From positions 930,001 to 994,000 of the forward strand of contig NZ_JAFIDJ010000001.1 in assembly GCF_017051705.1 (NCBI RefSeq): a stretch of 64,000 nucleotides of DNA, given 5' to 3'. The translations under genes were made by a program, and so were the position numbers. The notes under the pieces were generated by a model. It had not been told where the DNA came from, did not search any database, and saw only the letters and a list, made by a program, of their open reading frames with translations. Origin of the DNA: Algoriphagus lutimaris. GTDB taxonomy: Bacteria; Bacteroidota; Bacteroidia; Cytophagales; Cyclobacteriaceae. This document shows, piece after piece, positions 40,941-49,743 of this stretch (positions are counted from its first letter, which is position 1; each line of letters starts with the position of its first letter).

Positions 40941-42302
40941 ATGCTGAATATTTCCAGCAGTAAAATCAAAGATCGGATTCCTTTTAGCGGTGCTAAAAGT
41001 TTGATTATGACTTTACCAGAAAAGCAAAGTCAAAAGAGAATACGCTTACTAGCGTGGTTGATTGCTGTCGTATTTATATCTCTATTTCTTCCCTGGACTC
41101 AAAGTATTCGATCCAAAGGATATGTAACAGCTTTAAGACCAGAACAGCGGGCACAAACCATTCATTCAATCATAGCGGGTAGAATTGAAAAATGGTACGT
41201 GACGGAAGGGGCTTTTGTAAATAAAGGGGATACCATTCTGAGAATTTCTGAGATAAAAGACGAGTATTTTGATTCAATGCTTTTACCGAGAACTCAAATG
41301 CAAGTAGACGCGAAAACCCTTTCTGCAGAGGCTTACAAGGAAAAGGTTGGAGCGCTCCAAGCACAACTACAAGCATTGCAAGAAAATAATGTTCTGAAAA
41401 TTCAACAAGCAGAGAATAAGTACAAAATGGCTGAATTGAAAGTTCAGTCAGACAGTATCAAGTTCCAGCAAGCGAAGGTTAATTTTGATATTGGAAAGCA
41501 ACAGTTGGATAGGGCGGAGCAACTATATGCAGAGGGATTGCGATCTTTAACTGATTTAGAATCAAGAAGGTTGAAGTTCCAAGATGTACAGGCAAAATTA
41601 TTATCGGTAGAAAACGACTATTTAATTAGTCAAAATGAGATGATATCAGCTAAAATTGAGCTGAATACCATTGATAATGAATTTAGAGATAAAATAGCAA
41701 AAACTCGATCTGAGATTTACACAGCCATGTCCTCACAATATGATGCTGAGGCTACAACCACCAAGTTGGAGAACCAATATTCCAATTATGAGGCAAGAAC
41801 TGGGTTTCGTTATATTCTAGCCCCACAGAATGGTTACCTGGCGAAAGCAATTCAGGTCGGAATAGGTGAAACAATAAAGGAAGGAGAACAAATCCTGAAT
41901 ATTATTCCTTCGGATGCAGATTTAGCAGTGGAGATGTACGTCCAACCTGTAGATTTACCATTAGTAAGGGTTGGCAATAAAGTAAGGTTTATTTTTGATG
42001 GCTGGCCTGCGATCGTATTCTCTGGATGGCCAAGAATATCAAACGGTACTTTTGGAGGTGTTGTAGTAGCGATTGATCAATATGCAGGAACAAACAATCA
42101 ATACAGAGTATTAGTCGCTCAGGATCCTGAAGAAGAAGCATGGCCAGAAATGTTAAGAATAGGATCTGGTGCTGATGGAATTGCTCTCCTAAACGATGTT
42201 CCAGTTTGGTATGAACTCTGGAGACAATTGAACGGATTCCCTGCGGATTATTATACGAGAGATCAAAAAGAAGCTGTTGCTTCAGAAGGAAAGAAAAAAT
42301 GA
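40941..42302 (+). CDS. HlyD-family periplasmic adaptor
   Basis: The product is 453 aa with one N-terminal membrane helix (about 33-52, LLAWLIAVVFISLFLPW). Then come the first biotinyl-lipoyl half (TIHSIIAGRIEKWYVTEGAFVNKGD), a long coiled-coil hairpin (about 120-260, KEKVGALQAQLQALQ), the second lipoyl half (YILAPQNGYLAKAIQVGIGE) and a beta-barrel (about 330-420). It joins the inner-membrane exporter to TolC. It lies 6 bases after the ABC gene and overlaps the TolC start by 4 (ATGA), so the three are one translational unit. Confidence 0.92.
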   Translation: MLNISSSKIKDRIPFSGAKSLIMTLPEKQSQKRIRLLAWLIAVVFISLFLPWTQSIRSKGYVTALRPEQRAQTIHSIIAGRIEKWYVTEGAFVNKGDTILRISEIKDEYFDSMLLPRTQMQVDAKTLSAEAYKEKVGALQAQLQALQENNVLKIQQAENKYKMAELKVQSDSIKFQQAKVNFDIGKQQLDRAEQLYAEGLRSLTDLESRRLKFQDVQAKLLSVENDYLISQNEMISAKIELNTIDNEFRDKIAKTRSEIYTAMSSQYDAEATTTKLENQYSNYEARTGFRYILAPQNGYLAKAIQVGIGETIKEGEQILNIIPSDADLAVEMYVQPVDLPLVRVGNKVRFIFDGWPAIVFSGWPRISNGTFGGVVVAIDQYAGTNNQYRVLVAQDPEEEAWPEMLRIGSGADGIALLNDVPVWYELWRQLNGFPADYYTRDQKEAVASEGKKK

Positions 42303-43693
42303 TGAGAATTATACTTTTCACCTTCCTTTTCAGTACCTGCTTTTTCCGTGCTTATTCACAGACCACGGATACCTTAAATTATGACTCCTTTTTAGCTTGG
42401 GTAATAGAATATCACCCAATAGCTACGCAAGCTGAACTTCAATTACTCATGGGGGATATGGAGGTTAGATCTGCAAGAGGAGGATTCGATCCTTTGGTAT
42501 ATGGAAATTTAGATAAGAAGTCCTACAGTGAAACCTTATACTACAATAAGCAAGAAGCTGGAATCAGTATTCCCACTTGGGCTGGAATTGAATTAAATGG
42601 TTCTTTTGAAAGAAACAATGGGAAATATTTAAACCCTGAGTTTAATGTACCTTCAGATGGATTATTTGCAGCAGGGGCTTCAGTTAATCTAGGTCAGGGT
42701 TTAATTTTGGATCAAAGGAGGGCTACATTAAGACAAGCCCAGATTTATCAGGAATCCACAGAGTCACAAAAGCAAAAATTACTGAACAACCTATACCTTC
42801 AAGCAACTGATATGTATTGGAGGTGGTCCTTGGCTCATACGAACCTAGAAGTATTAAAGGAGGGTGTCGAACTTGCTGAATTTCGATATGAAGCAGTAAA
42901 ATCAAGTTTTAAGTATGGAGATCTGCCAGCAATTGATACAGTTGAAGCATTTTCTCAAGTTCTAAATAGGCAATATAAATTGCAGGAAGCTGAAAACACG
43001 TTGTTTTCTGTTACCCAGGAGCTGAACACGTATTTATGGGATGATGAAGGCAATCCCATAAATTTAAATGAAGGGATTGTACCTGAACCTTTGGAGACAA
43101 ATAGTTTAGGAATTTTGAATGTGGAAGAACTTCGGACTTTTGTCGCCAATCACCCCGAATTGCAATTAGTAGACTTCGAGTTGGCCAGTTTAGATGTAGA
43201 AAAAAGGTTAAAAGCTCAACAGATTATTCCAGTAGTCAAATTGAAATATAATTTCCTCACCGAAAATCTAAATGATTTTGAAGGAGCAGGATTTTTTGAA
43301 AATAATTATAAATGGGGGCTTTCCGTTTATACGCCTTTACTTTGGAGAAAGTCTAGAGGAGCAGTAGGTTTGGCTAAGGCAAAAATTTACTCCAAAGAAA
43401 ATTCTAGGGATTTAAAAGAAATTCAACTCAGGACCAAATTAGAAAGTGAAATAAATAATTTTTCTAATTTGAATAGACAAATTACCACCTACCAACAAAA
43501 TGTAATCAATTTGGAAACCTTACTACAAGGTGAAATGAGACGTTTTGAAATAGGAGAGAGTAGTTTGTTTTTAGTGAATGCCAGAGAAGTATCTGTATTT
43601 AATTCTATTTTGACTTTGAATGAATTAATCAGTAAAAGAAAAATAGCCTATGCAAAAACAAGATATGCTGCTGGCTTAGGATTTGAATTGTAA
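42299..43693 (+). CDS. TolC-family outer-membrane efflux protein
   Basis: The product is 464 aa with a signal peptide ending RAYSQT. It has two helical repeats with coiled-coil stretches (about 120-225 and 330-445) and barrel strands (LDKKSYSETLYYN, VKLKYNFLTENL). The usual TolC proline kinks and the repeated pattern of a paired alpha-helical barrel are visible. It is the outer-membrane duct of the tripartite system coded by the two genes upstream. The start codon overlaps the HlyD stop. Confidence 0.92.
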   Translation: MMRIILFTFLFSTCFFRAYSQTTDTLNYDSFLAWVIEYHPIATQAELQLLMGDMEVRSARGGFDPLVYGNLDKKSYSETLYYNKQEAGISIPTWAGIELNGSFERNNGKYLNPEFNVPSDGLFAAGASVNLGQGLILDQRRATLRQAQIYQESTESQKQKLLNNLYLQATDMYWRWSLAHTNLEVLKEGVELAEFRYEAVKSSFKYGDLPAIDTVEAFSQVLNRQYKLQEAENTLFSVTQELNTYLWDDEGNPINLNEGIVPEPLETNSLGILNVEELRTFVANHPELQLVDFELASLDVEKRLKAQQIIPVVKLKYNFLTENLNDFEGAGFFENNYKWGLSVYTPLLWRKSRGAVGLAKAKIYSKENSRDLKEIQLRTKLESEINNFSNLNRQITTYQQNVINLETLLQGEMRRFEIGESSLFLVNAREVSVFNSILTLNELISKRKIAYAKTRYAAGLGFEL

Positions 43694-43714
43694 TTATTTG
43701 ATAATTAATAATAT

Positions 43715-43999
43715 ATGGCAGCTTTTGTATTGGTGGAAGTAGATATTCACGATCCTGAAAAATATGAAGAATATAAAAAATTGACTCCGGAATCAGTCAA
43801 AGATTTTGGAGGAAAATTCATAATTAGAGGTAATCCAATTCATGTATTAGAAGGTAAGTGGAATCATGACCGTTTTGTAATGTTGGAGTTTAAAGACAAG
43901 GAAACTGCAGAAAAATGGTACTATTCTGAGAAGTATACAAAAGCTAGAAAAATTAGAGAAAACGCAGCCTCAGCAAACTTTTTTATTGTAGAATCGTAA
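43715..43999 (+). CDS. DUF1330 family protein
   Basis: The product is a 94 aa soluble protein of the DUF1330 dimeric alpha+beta-barrel type: FVLVEVDIHDPEKYEEYK, GGKFIIRGNPIHVLEGKW, VMLEFKDKETAEKWYYS and ANFFIVES. Function unknown. It follows the TolC gene by 21 bases and probably belongs to that operon, which would be an unusual setting for the family. Confidence 0.88.
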   Translation: MAAFVLVEVDIHDPEKYEEYKKLTPESVKDFGGKFIIRGNPIHVLEGKWNHDRFVMLEFKDKETAEKWYYSEKYTKARKIRENAASANFFIVES

Positions 44000-44131
44000 T
44001 GTTTGGCATTTTTATTGGTATGAAATACATATTACTATTCATTATCTAAAATTTATACAATTTTAAACCAAATTTTAGGTGATTAATTATGTTACTAATT
44101 ATGTTTTTACCCACTACCAATTCTTAAAAAT

Positions 44132-44779
44132 ATGAAAAATTCAATGTGGTCTAAACTAGGCCTAATGAGTCTTGCCGGCTCCATGTTCGTGAGTGCTTGT
44201 ACTTCTGTAGAAGAACCCGCACTAGTTCAACCAGCTTCCCAAACGGAAGTATTGACATCTCCAGAAACTCTAACGGATGGAAATGCTAGAAAAAGAGTAG
44301 AAAGAAATTACTTTGAAAGATTTACCAATCAACTCTTTGCCGTACCTATAAATGAAGATCCTAGTTTGCCATTTCCCGCCTATTTTCCAGGTTCTGGGGA
44401 AGGCAATTCCAGCCATATGGGTAAAGCATACACGTTTTTGAATCAATATGCCTTTTTTGGTCCAGATGGTTTGCAAACAATTGGTGCCCCTGTCACTCAA
44501 TATTTTGCTGAAGAATTGGAAAACATGGGGATTTTTGTTGACAATGACGAAGTAAGTTCCATTACTACTGATGGAAAAGGAAACTCCGTATGGTTTAAAA
44601 ACATCAATAATGTTGTAACTCCAGTTAGTGATGAAAGAAGTGAATTTATAGCTGAAGTAGAGATTATCGGCGGAACAGGTAAATTCGAAGGTGCTACTGG
44701 GGAAGGTACTGTAGTAGGAAATTTCAACCCTCAGACTGGTGCAGGTTCAAGTACCATTCAAGGTAGAATAGAATTTTAA
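44132..44779 (+). CDS. Lipoprotein with allene-oxide-cyclase/dirigent-like barrel
   Basis: The product is 215 aa. The lipobox is MFVSAC (Cys23), followed by a Thr/Ser-rich linker. The C-terminal part carries IIGGTGKFEGATGEGT and GAGSSTIQGRIEF, which resembles the repeated GGTGxFxGAxG pattern of allene oxide cyclase-like and dirigent-like beta barrels. Such lipoproteins occur in Bacteroidota without known role. It stands alone, separated from the DUF1330 gene by 132 bases, and ends at a strong terminator. Confidence 0.8.
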   Translation: MKNSMWSKLGLMSLAGSMFVSACTSVEEPALVQPASQTEVLTSPETLTDGNARKRVERNYFERFTNQLFAVPINEDPSLPFPAYFPGSGEGNSSHMGKAYTFLNQYAFFGPDGLQTIGAPVTQYFAEELENMGIFVDNDEVSSITTDGKGNSVWFKNINNVVTPVSDERSEFIAEVEIIGGTGKFEGATGEGTVVGNFNPQTGAGSSTIQGRIEF

Positions 44780-44796
44780 TCACCCTTAGTTTAGTT

Positions 44797-44826
44797 AAAA
44801 GGGCGGCCATGTGGCCGCCCTTTTTG
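44797..44826. terminator. Bidirectional rho-independent terminator
   Basis: AAAAGGGCGGCC (44797-44808) pairs with GGCCGCCCTTTT (44813-44824), loop ATGT. It is GC-rich with T-runs on either strand, and lies between the lipoprotein gene and convergent uxaA. Confidence 0.95.
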
Positions 44827-44827
44827 C

Positions 44828-46462
44828 TTATAAGGAAACTCCTCTTTTCCAAGGGATGAAATCGTAGTTTTTCTTTTGTTCTGCTTTTGTTTTGATCTTA
44901 CCTGAAGCTACTTCAATAATTAAATCCAACAGCTTCTCGGCACAGCTTTCGATAGTTTCCGCTCCAGAAATTATTCCACCAGTATTAAAATCAATGATAT
45001 CCGGCATTCTAGCGGTCAGTTTATCATTGGTAGCCACTTTGATTACTGGACAAACTGGATTTCCTGTTGGGGTTCCCAAACCCGTTGAGAATAGGATAAT
45101 GTTGGCTCCACTTCCAGCCAACCCAGTAGTGCTTTCAACATCATTGCCTGGTGTACATAATAGATTCAAACCAGGGACTTTGACATATTCTGTATAATCC
45201 AATACATCAGAAACTGGTGCTGTTCCACCTTTTTTAGCGGCTCCACAAGATTTGATGGCATCAGTCAGCAAACCATCTTTGATGTTTCCAGGACTTGGGT
45301 TCATATCAAATCCACTGCCGACGCGTTCGGCAGCATTGGCATATTCATCCATTAATCTGATGAATTTTTTTGCAACAGTAGGATTTACACATCGATCGAT
45401 GATAGGTTGTTCAGCACCACATAACTCCGGAAATTCTGATAAAATTGCCGAACCTCCTGAAGCCACCACCAAATCTGAAACACGTCCTAAGGTAGGGTTG
45501 GCAGAAATTCCAGAAAAACCGTCTGAACCCCCACATTCTAATCCAATAACCAATTTTGAAATGGGGGCAGGAGTTCTCTCGATTTTGTTGGCCTCTATCA
45601 AGCCTTTAAATGTTTCATTGACTGCTTTTTGAAGCAATTGGTCCGTAGTGCCTTCGGTTTGTTGTTCGCAAACCACCAATGGCTTCTGAGACCCTTTTTG
45701 AATTTTGTTCAATCTATCCTGAAGGATAGCAACTTGTGCATGTTGACATCCTAAACTCAAAATCGTAGCACCCGCTACATTTGGGTGATTAATATATCCA
45801 GCCAGTAAAGCACAAAGTGTGTCAGAATCTCCTCTAGTACCACCACAACCACCATCATGAGTTAAAAATCGAATGCCATCAATCTGTTCAAAAACCCTAG
45901 AATTTGTATCAATTTTTGACTCCGAAAGCGATTCCGTAATTTTTTCATTTTGATAAGCTGCAACCAGGTTCCTTACTTGGTTTTCATAGGGATTTGTAAC
46001 AGCAAAACCTAAGGCTTTTTCAAAGGCATCTTGCAATAATTTCACATTGGTATTCTCACAAAAAACCATCGGCAGAACGAGCCAGTAATTAGCTGTACCT
46101 ACTTGACCATCAGATCTTTGGTATCCTAAAAATGTCTTTTCTTTGATTTTTTCTGTTGTTGGCTTATTCCAATTATAAGTAGTTCCTTGTTCCCTAAATT
46201 CACGAATTTTATGTTTAATATTATCTAAGGTAATCGCTTCTCCTACCTGAATTGATTTTGTAGATTCACCTACAATGGTTCCATACATTAAAACCTCTTC
46301 ACCCGAATCAAATTCTTTTAATGCAAATTTATGTTTTGCAGCTACTTCGCTGATTATGTTTCCCTTATACCCGTTTAGATCAAATGTGTCACCTATTTTC
46401 AAGTCAGTTAATGCTACGCCGACATTATCCACAGGGTCTAAACAAAGTGCTTTGTTTATCAT
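44828..46462 (-). CDS. uxaA: Altronate dehydratase (UxaA family)
   Basis: The product is 544 aa. Residues 1-95 are the SAF domain (KALCLDPVDNVGVALTDLK, GDTFDLNGYKG). The dehydratase part follows with KTFLGYQRSDGQVGTANYW, THDGGCGGTRGDSDTL, LGLECGGSDGFSGISANP and DFNTGGIISG, the UxaA/GarD pattern with iron-binding Cys and His. Altronate is dehydrated to 2-keto-3-deoxygluconate. The divergent neighbours kdgK and eda use that product. No uxaB or uxaC is within the window. A mannonate or galactarate substrate cannot be fully excluded. Confidence 0.9.
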   Translation of the reverse strand: MINKALCLDPVDNVGVALTDLKIGDTFDLNGYKGNIISEVAAKHKFALKEFDSGEEVLMYGTIVGESTKSIQVGEAITLDNIKHKIREFREQGTTYNWNKPTTEKIKEKTFLGYQRSDGQVGTANYWLVLPMVFCENTNVKLLQDAFEKALGFAVTNPYENQVRNLVAAYQNEKITESLSESKIDTNSRVFEQIDGIRFLTHDGGCGGTRGDSDTLCALLAGYINHPNVAGATILSLGCQHAQVAILQDRLNKIQKGSQKPLVVCEQQTEGTTDQLLQKAVNETFKGLIEANKIERTPAPISKLVIGLECGGSDGFSGISANPTLGRVSDLVVASGGSAILSEFPELCGAEQPIIDRCVNPTVAKKFIRLMDEYANAAERVGSGFDMNPSPGNIKDGLLTDAIKSCGAAKKGGTAPVSDVLDYTEYVKVPGLNLLCTPGNDVESTTGLAGSGANIILFSTGLGTPTGNPVCPVIKVATNDKLTARMPDIIDFNTGGIISGAETIESCAEKLLDLIIEVASGKIKTKAEQKKNYDFIPWKRGVSL

Positions 46463-46468
46463 ATTTTT

Positions 46469-46499
46469 ATTTCATTAACTTAGTTTCCAACAATGAAAT
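46469..46499. promoter_or_regulatory. Candidate operator between uxaA and kdgK
   Basis: ATTTCATT (46469-46476) and AATGAAAT (46492-46499) are perfect 8 bp complements with a 15-base spacer, near the middle of the 57-base divergent intergenic region. The site is suitable for a dimeric regulator that controls both transcripts. No regulator gene is adjacent. Confidence 0.45.
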
Positions 46500-46519
46500 T
46501 ATAGAAAATTAATTCTTCA

Positions 46520-47512
46520 ATGAAAAAAATTGTTTCTCTAGGCGAAGTGATGCTTCGTCTTTCGCCGCCATCAAGTCAGCGGTTTTTTCAGGCTCATCAA
46601 CTTGACTTGGAATTTGGAGGTTCAGAGGCAAATGTTGGAGCAGCATTAGCATTTTGGGGACATCACGTCATTCATCTAACTACATTTCCAGATCATGAAA
46701 TAGGGTTGGCTGCAGCTGCTAGTTTAAGGCGTTGTGGGATTGATACTTCATTTATCCAATTTACCGAAGGAAGGATCGGAGTTTACTTTTTGGAACAAGG
46801 AGCCATGCAGCGAAGCTCAAAAATAATCTATGATCGAGCGGACTCTGTCTTTACTAAAGTCGATTCAAGCAAATTTGATTGGGATAACATTCTGAAAGAT
46901 GCGGATGCTTTGCATTGGTCAGGAATTACTCCTGCTTTATCCCAAGAATGTGCGGATTTTGCTTTACGTGCTTTAGAAGAGGCAAGCAAGCGAAACATCA
47001 CGGTTTTTGGAGATTTAAACTATAGAAGCAATCTCTGGAATTATGGTAAAAAGCCTCATGAAATTATGCCAGAATTGATGACTTTTACCAATGTGATGAT
47101 TGCAGGAACCCGTGACTTTAATAATTGTCTCGATGAAAATTATGAAAAATTTGGGGAAGCAAAATCTGAATTATTCAAAAAATTTAAAAACCTTAAATAC
47201 ATTGCCAACACCAAAAGAGAGTCTTTGAGTTCTTCGCACAATAAAATGTCAGCTAAAATTTATTCACACGATCAAACCTTTCCTTCCAAGGAATATGATT
47301 TGCCTCAAATCGTGGATAGAGTAGGTACAGGTGATGCATTTGCAGGAGGGTTAATTCATGGATTATTGACCCATGACCCATTACAAGCCATAGAATTTGG
47401 TATGGCTGCTGGCGCATTAAAACACAGTGTTCCAGGTGATGTACTTTTATGTTCAGAAGACGAAATACAGGAATTAGTAATTGGAGAGTCCATTGGAAAA
47501 ATTAAACGATGA
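46520..47512 (+). CDS. kdgK: 2-dehydro-3-deoxygluconokinase (PfkB family)
   Basis: The product is 330 aa of the ribokinase/PfkB fold: LGEVMLRLSPP, the glycine-rich FGGSEANVGAALA (about 31-43), GVYFLEQGA and the C-terminal DRVGTGDAFAGGLIHGL, with the catalytic Asp in GTGDAF. Together with the aldolase gene that starts 2 bases after its stop, it would turn 2-keto-3-deoxygluconate into 2-keto-3-deoxy-6-phosphogluconate. Operon context makes KdgK the best assignment in the family. Confidence 0.9.
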   Translation: MKKIVSLGEVMLRLSPPSSQRFFQAHQLDLEFGGSEANVGAALAFWGHHVIHLTTFPDHEIGLAAAASLRRCGIDTSFIQFTEGRIGVYFLEQGAMQRSSKIIYDRADSVFTKVDSSKFDWDNILKDADALHWSGITPALSQECADFALRALEEASKRNITVFGDLNYRSNLWNYGKKPHEIMPELMTFTNVMIAGTRDFNNCLDENYEKFGEAKSELFKKFKNLKYIANTKRESLSSSHNKMSAKIYSHDQTFPSKEYDLPQIVDRVGTGDAFAGGLIHGLLTHDPLQAIEFGMAAGALKHSVPGDVLLCSEDEIQELVIGESIGKIKR

Positions 47513-47513
47513 T

Positions 47514-48173
47514 ATGAGAAACCCGAGTCCTTTTATTAAAAAAATGTATGCAGCAGGTGTCATGCCGATATTTTTCACACCTGATGAAACAAAATGCCTT
47601 AAAATGCTGGAAGTAGCCTATGAAGGTGGAATCAGAGTAATCGAAATGGTGGATCGTGGGGCAGAAGCAAAAACAATTTTCCCTGCTATTAAAAAAGCGG
47701 CTGATCAAATGCCTGGTTTGAGCTTAGGCGTAGGAACCATCTATGAGCCAAAACAGGCAGAAGTTTTTTTAGATTTGGGGGCTGAATTTATTGTTGCTCC
47801 AGTGATGAACCCCAAACTAGGGGAGTTTTGCAGGAATTTGGATATCCCGTGGATTCCAGGATGTGGCACAGTTTCCGAAGTGTACTTTGCTCAGGAACTT
47901 GGAGCAGAGTTGGTGAAAATATATCCTGCTAATATACTAGGAACTGATTTTGTGAAGGCAGTTCATGCAGTTTTGCCTAAAATTGAATTGATACCCACAG
48001 GAGGCGTAGAGCCTACTGCAGAAAGCTTAAAGTCCTGGTTTGATGCAGGAGTTTGTTGTGTAGGAATGGGATCACAATTATTTAGAAAGGATTTAATTCA
48101 AAAAGGAGATTTTGAACAAATCAAAAAAATGATTCAGTTTACCACAGGATTAATCGAAACCATCAGGTCATAG
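47514..48173 (+). CDS. eda: 2-dehydro-3-deoxyphosphogluconate aldolase
   Basis: The start is the ATG 47514, one base after the kdgK stop codon; a TTG start at 47481 would overlap kdgK. The product is 219 aa of KDPG-aldolase type: RVIEMVDRG with the conserved Glu, LGVGTIYEPKQAE, VMNPKLGEFCRNLDIPWIPG, the Schiff-base lysine in LVKIYPANILG and IPTGGVEP. It splits KDPG to pyruvate and glyceraldehyde-3-phosphate. It follows kdgK directly and is closed by a terminator. Confidence 0.95.
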   Translation: MRNPSPFIKKMYAAGVMPIFFTPDETKCLKMLEVAYEGGIRVIEMVDRGAEAKTIFPAIKKAADQMPGLSLGVGTIYEPKQAEVFLDLGAEFIVAPVMNPKLGEFCRNLDIPWIPGCGTVSEVYFAQELGAELVKIYPANILGTDFVKAVHAVLPKIELIPTGGVEPTAESLKSWFDAGVCCVGMGSQLFRKDLIQKGDFEQIKKMIQFTTGLIETIRS

Positions 48174-48201
48174 AAAAGGGGATTTAAAATCCCCTTTTTT
48201 T
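48174..48201. terminator. Bidirectional rho-independent terminator
   Basis: AAAAGGGGATTT and AAATCCCCTTTT (48174-48185, 48187-48198) form a stem, with the innermost A/T bases acting as loop, and T-runs on either strand. It separates eda from the convergent peroxiredoxin gene. Confidence 0.88.
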
Positions 48202-48202
48202 A

Positions 48203-48838
48203 TTATAAATCCGGTTGAGGTGTCATTCTCAAATATGGTTTAATCACTTTGTGTCCTTTAGGGAATTTTGCAGGAATGTCCTCATTTTTGATCGCCGGAG
48301 CAATCACTACATCTTCTCCTTGCTTCCAGTTGGCCGGTGTGGCAACAGAATAGTTTGCTGTCAATTGAAGAGAATCGATCACTCTCAATAATTCATTAAA
48401 ATTTCTTCCTGTACTTGCTGGATAGGTGATGATCAATTTGATTTTTTTATCATTTCCAATCACAAAAACAGACCTCACTGTGAAATTTTCATTTGAATTG
48501 GGATGTATCATATCGTAGAGGTTTGAAATCTTTCTGTCTTCGTCCGCGATGATTGGAAAATTGACTTCAGTGTTTTGGGTTTCATTGATATCAGAAATCC
48601 ATCCTTTATGACTTTCTAAACCATCGACACTCAAGGCCATTACTTTTGTATTTCTCTTTTCAAACTCTTTTTTAAGCTTTGCTACAGTGCCTAATTCAGT
48701 TGTACATACTGGAGTATAATCGGCTGGGTGAGAAAATAAAACACCCCATCCATCTCCCAAATACTCGTAAAAATTGATTGTTCCTTCAGATGTTTCAGCA
48801 GTAAAATTTGGTGCTACATCTCCTAGTCGTAATGCCAT
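48203..48838 (-). CDS. 1-Cys peroxiredoxin (Prx6 type)
   Basis: The product is 211 aa. The peroxidatic motif is PADYTPVCTTELG with Cys45, and no later cysteine is present, so it is a 1-Cys enzyme. The C-terminal domain (NWKQGEDVVIAPAI, KPYLRMTPQPDL) is that of Prx6/AhpC-like proteins. It reduces hydrogen peroxide and organic peroxides in the cytoplasm; the resolving partner is external. An inverted repeat lies upstream at 48881-48904. Confidence 0.95.
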   Translation of the reverse strand: MALRLGDVAPNFTAETSEGTINFYEYLGDGWGVLFSHPADYTPVCTTELGTVAKLKKEFEKRNTKVMALSVDGLESHKGWISDINETQNTEVNFPIIADEDRKISNLYDMIHPNSNENFTVRSVFVIGNDKKIKLIITYPASTGRNFNELLRVIDSLQLTANYSVATPANWKQGEDVVIAPAIKNEDIPAKFPKGHKVIKPYLRMTPQPDL

Positions 48839-48880
48839 TTTGAAAATAATTTAAGCTATTGAAAATTGATATATTTTTAA

Positions 48881-48904
48881 AACGTCACTCAGAATAGTTA
48901 CGTT
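48881..48904. promoter_or_regulatory. Inverted repeat upstream of the peroxiredoxin gene
   Basis: AACGTCAC (48881-48888) and GTTACGTT (48897-48904) are complementary at 7 of 8 positions with an 8-base spacer, 43 bases upstream of the start. It could be an oxidative-stress operator, but no regulator is known for it. Confidence 0.35.
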
Positions 48905-49107
48905 CACCTAATTCAACTTTTCTTTATTAAACATTTTTAATGCATCCACTTTGTTCTTTCAATACGTAAATAAGGTGAGTTTTGAAGTAAGACATTTCTG
49001 ATACAAACAGTTCTGGATCGTTAAGAATTGATAATTAGAACATATCTTTCGGGTGCTTGTTTAACTTATGTATAAGTTTGATTGGCTAAAAGATTTAATT
49101 TGATTTG

Positions 49108-49716
49108 ATGAAAAAAGGAATAATAATATTTCAAAAGAATTTAATACCTGGTAGAGTAAAGTCCCGAATTGCAGAAATGGTAGGGGATCAAAAAGCATTA
49201 GAAATTTACCAAGTATTGGTGAATTATACTCACCAACAAGTAGAGCATTTGGAATGTAAAAAGTTGTTGTATTTTTCAGATTATGTGGAAAACAGCTTCG
49301 AAAATGATAAGGAATACCAGGTTTTTATCCAGTCTTCCGGTGATTTAGGTCAAAAAATGGGAGATGCTTTTAAAGATCAATTTGAAAATGGTTTTGATCA
49401 GTTATTAATTATTGGAACGGATTGTGCTGAAATTACTTTGGAAGTAATAGAAAAAGCCTTTGAAAAGCTAGAAAACTCCGAAGTCGTGATTGGTCCTGCA
49501 AAAGATGGGGGGTATTATCTTTTAGGAATGAAACGCTTTATCTCAGGACTATTTTATGATATTCCCTGGAGTAGTGCAGAGGTTTTCAATCAAACTTGTA
49601 GCTACCTTATTACTCACCAAATCTCTTTTGATTTATTGCCTACACTTTCTGATGTAGATTATTTAGAGGATTGGGTAAAAGTAAAAGAGAGACTGATGCA
49701 CCCTCAATCAAAATAA
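49108..49716 (+). CDS. TIGR04282-family glycosyltransferase-like protein (DUF2064)
   Basis: The ATG at 49108 is used; a TTG directly before it adds one residue. The product is 202 aa: IIIFQKNLIPGRVKSRIAE, FIQSSGDLGQKMGDAF, LLIIGTDCAEIT, VVIGPAKDGGYYLLG. This is the TIGR04282 pattern, named 'arsenosugar biosynthesis' from gene neighbourhoods, a nucleotide-sugar-like GT-A fold. It heads a four-gene operon that also includes the companion TIGR04283. No arsM or radical-SAM arsS gene is present, so the arsenic name is doubtful here. Confidence 0.9.
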   Translation: MKKGIIIFQKNLIPGRVKSRIAEMVGDQKALEIYQVLVNYTHQQVEHLECKKLLYFSDYVENSFENDKEYQVFIQSSGDLGQKMGDAFKDQFENGFDQLLIIGTDCAEITLEVIEKAFEKLENSEVVIGPAKDGGYYLLGMKRFISGLFYDIPWSSAEVFNQTCSYLITHQISFDLLPTLSDVDYLEDWVKVKERLMHPQSK

Positions 49717-49743
49717 CTAGTTAATCCCTTTGAGTTCTTAAGA

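Noticed and set aside
45252-45632. Forward frame of 126 codons opposite uxaA
   Set aside because: Antisense to a conserved gene; its sequence mirrors conserved uxaA codons.
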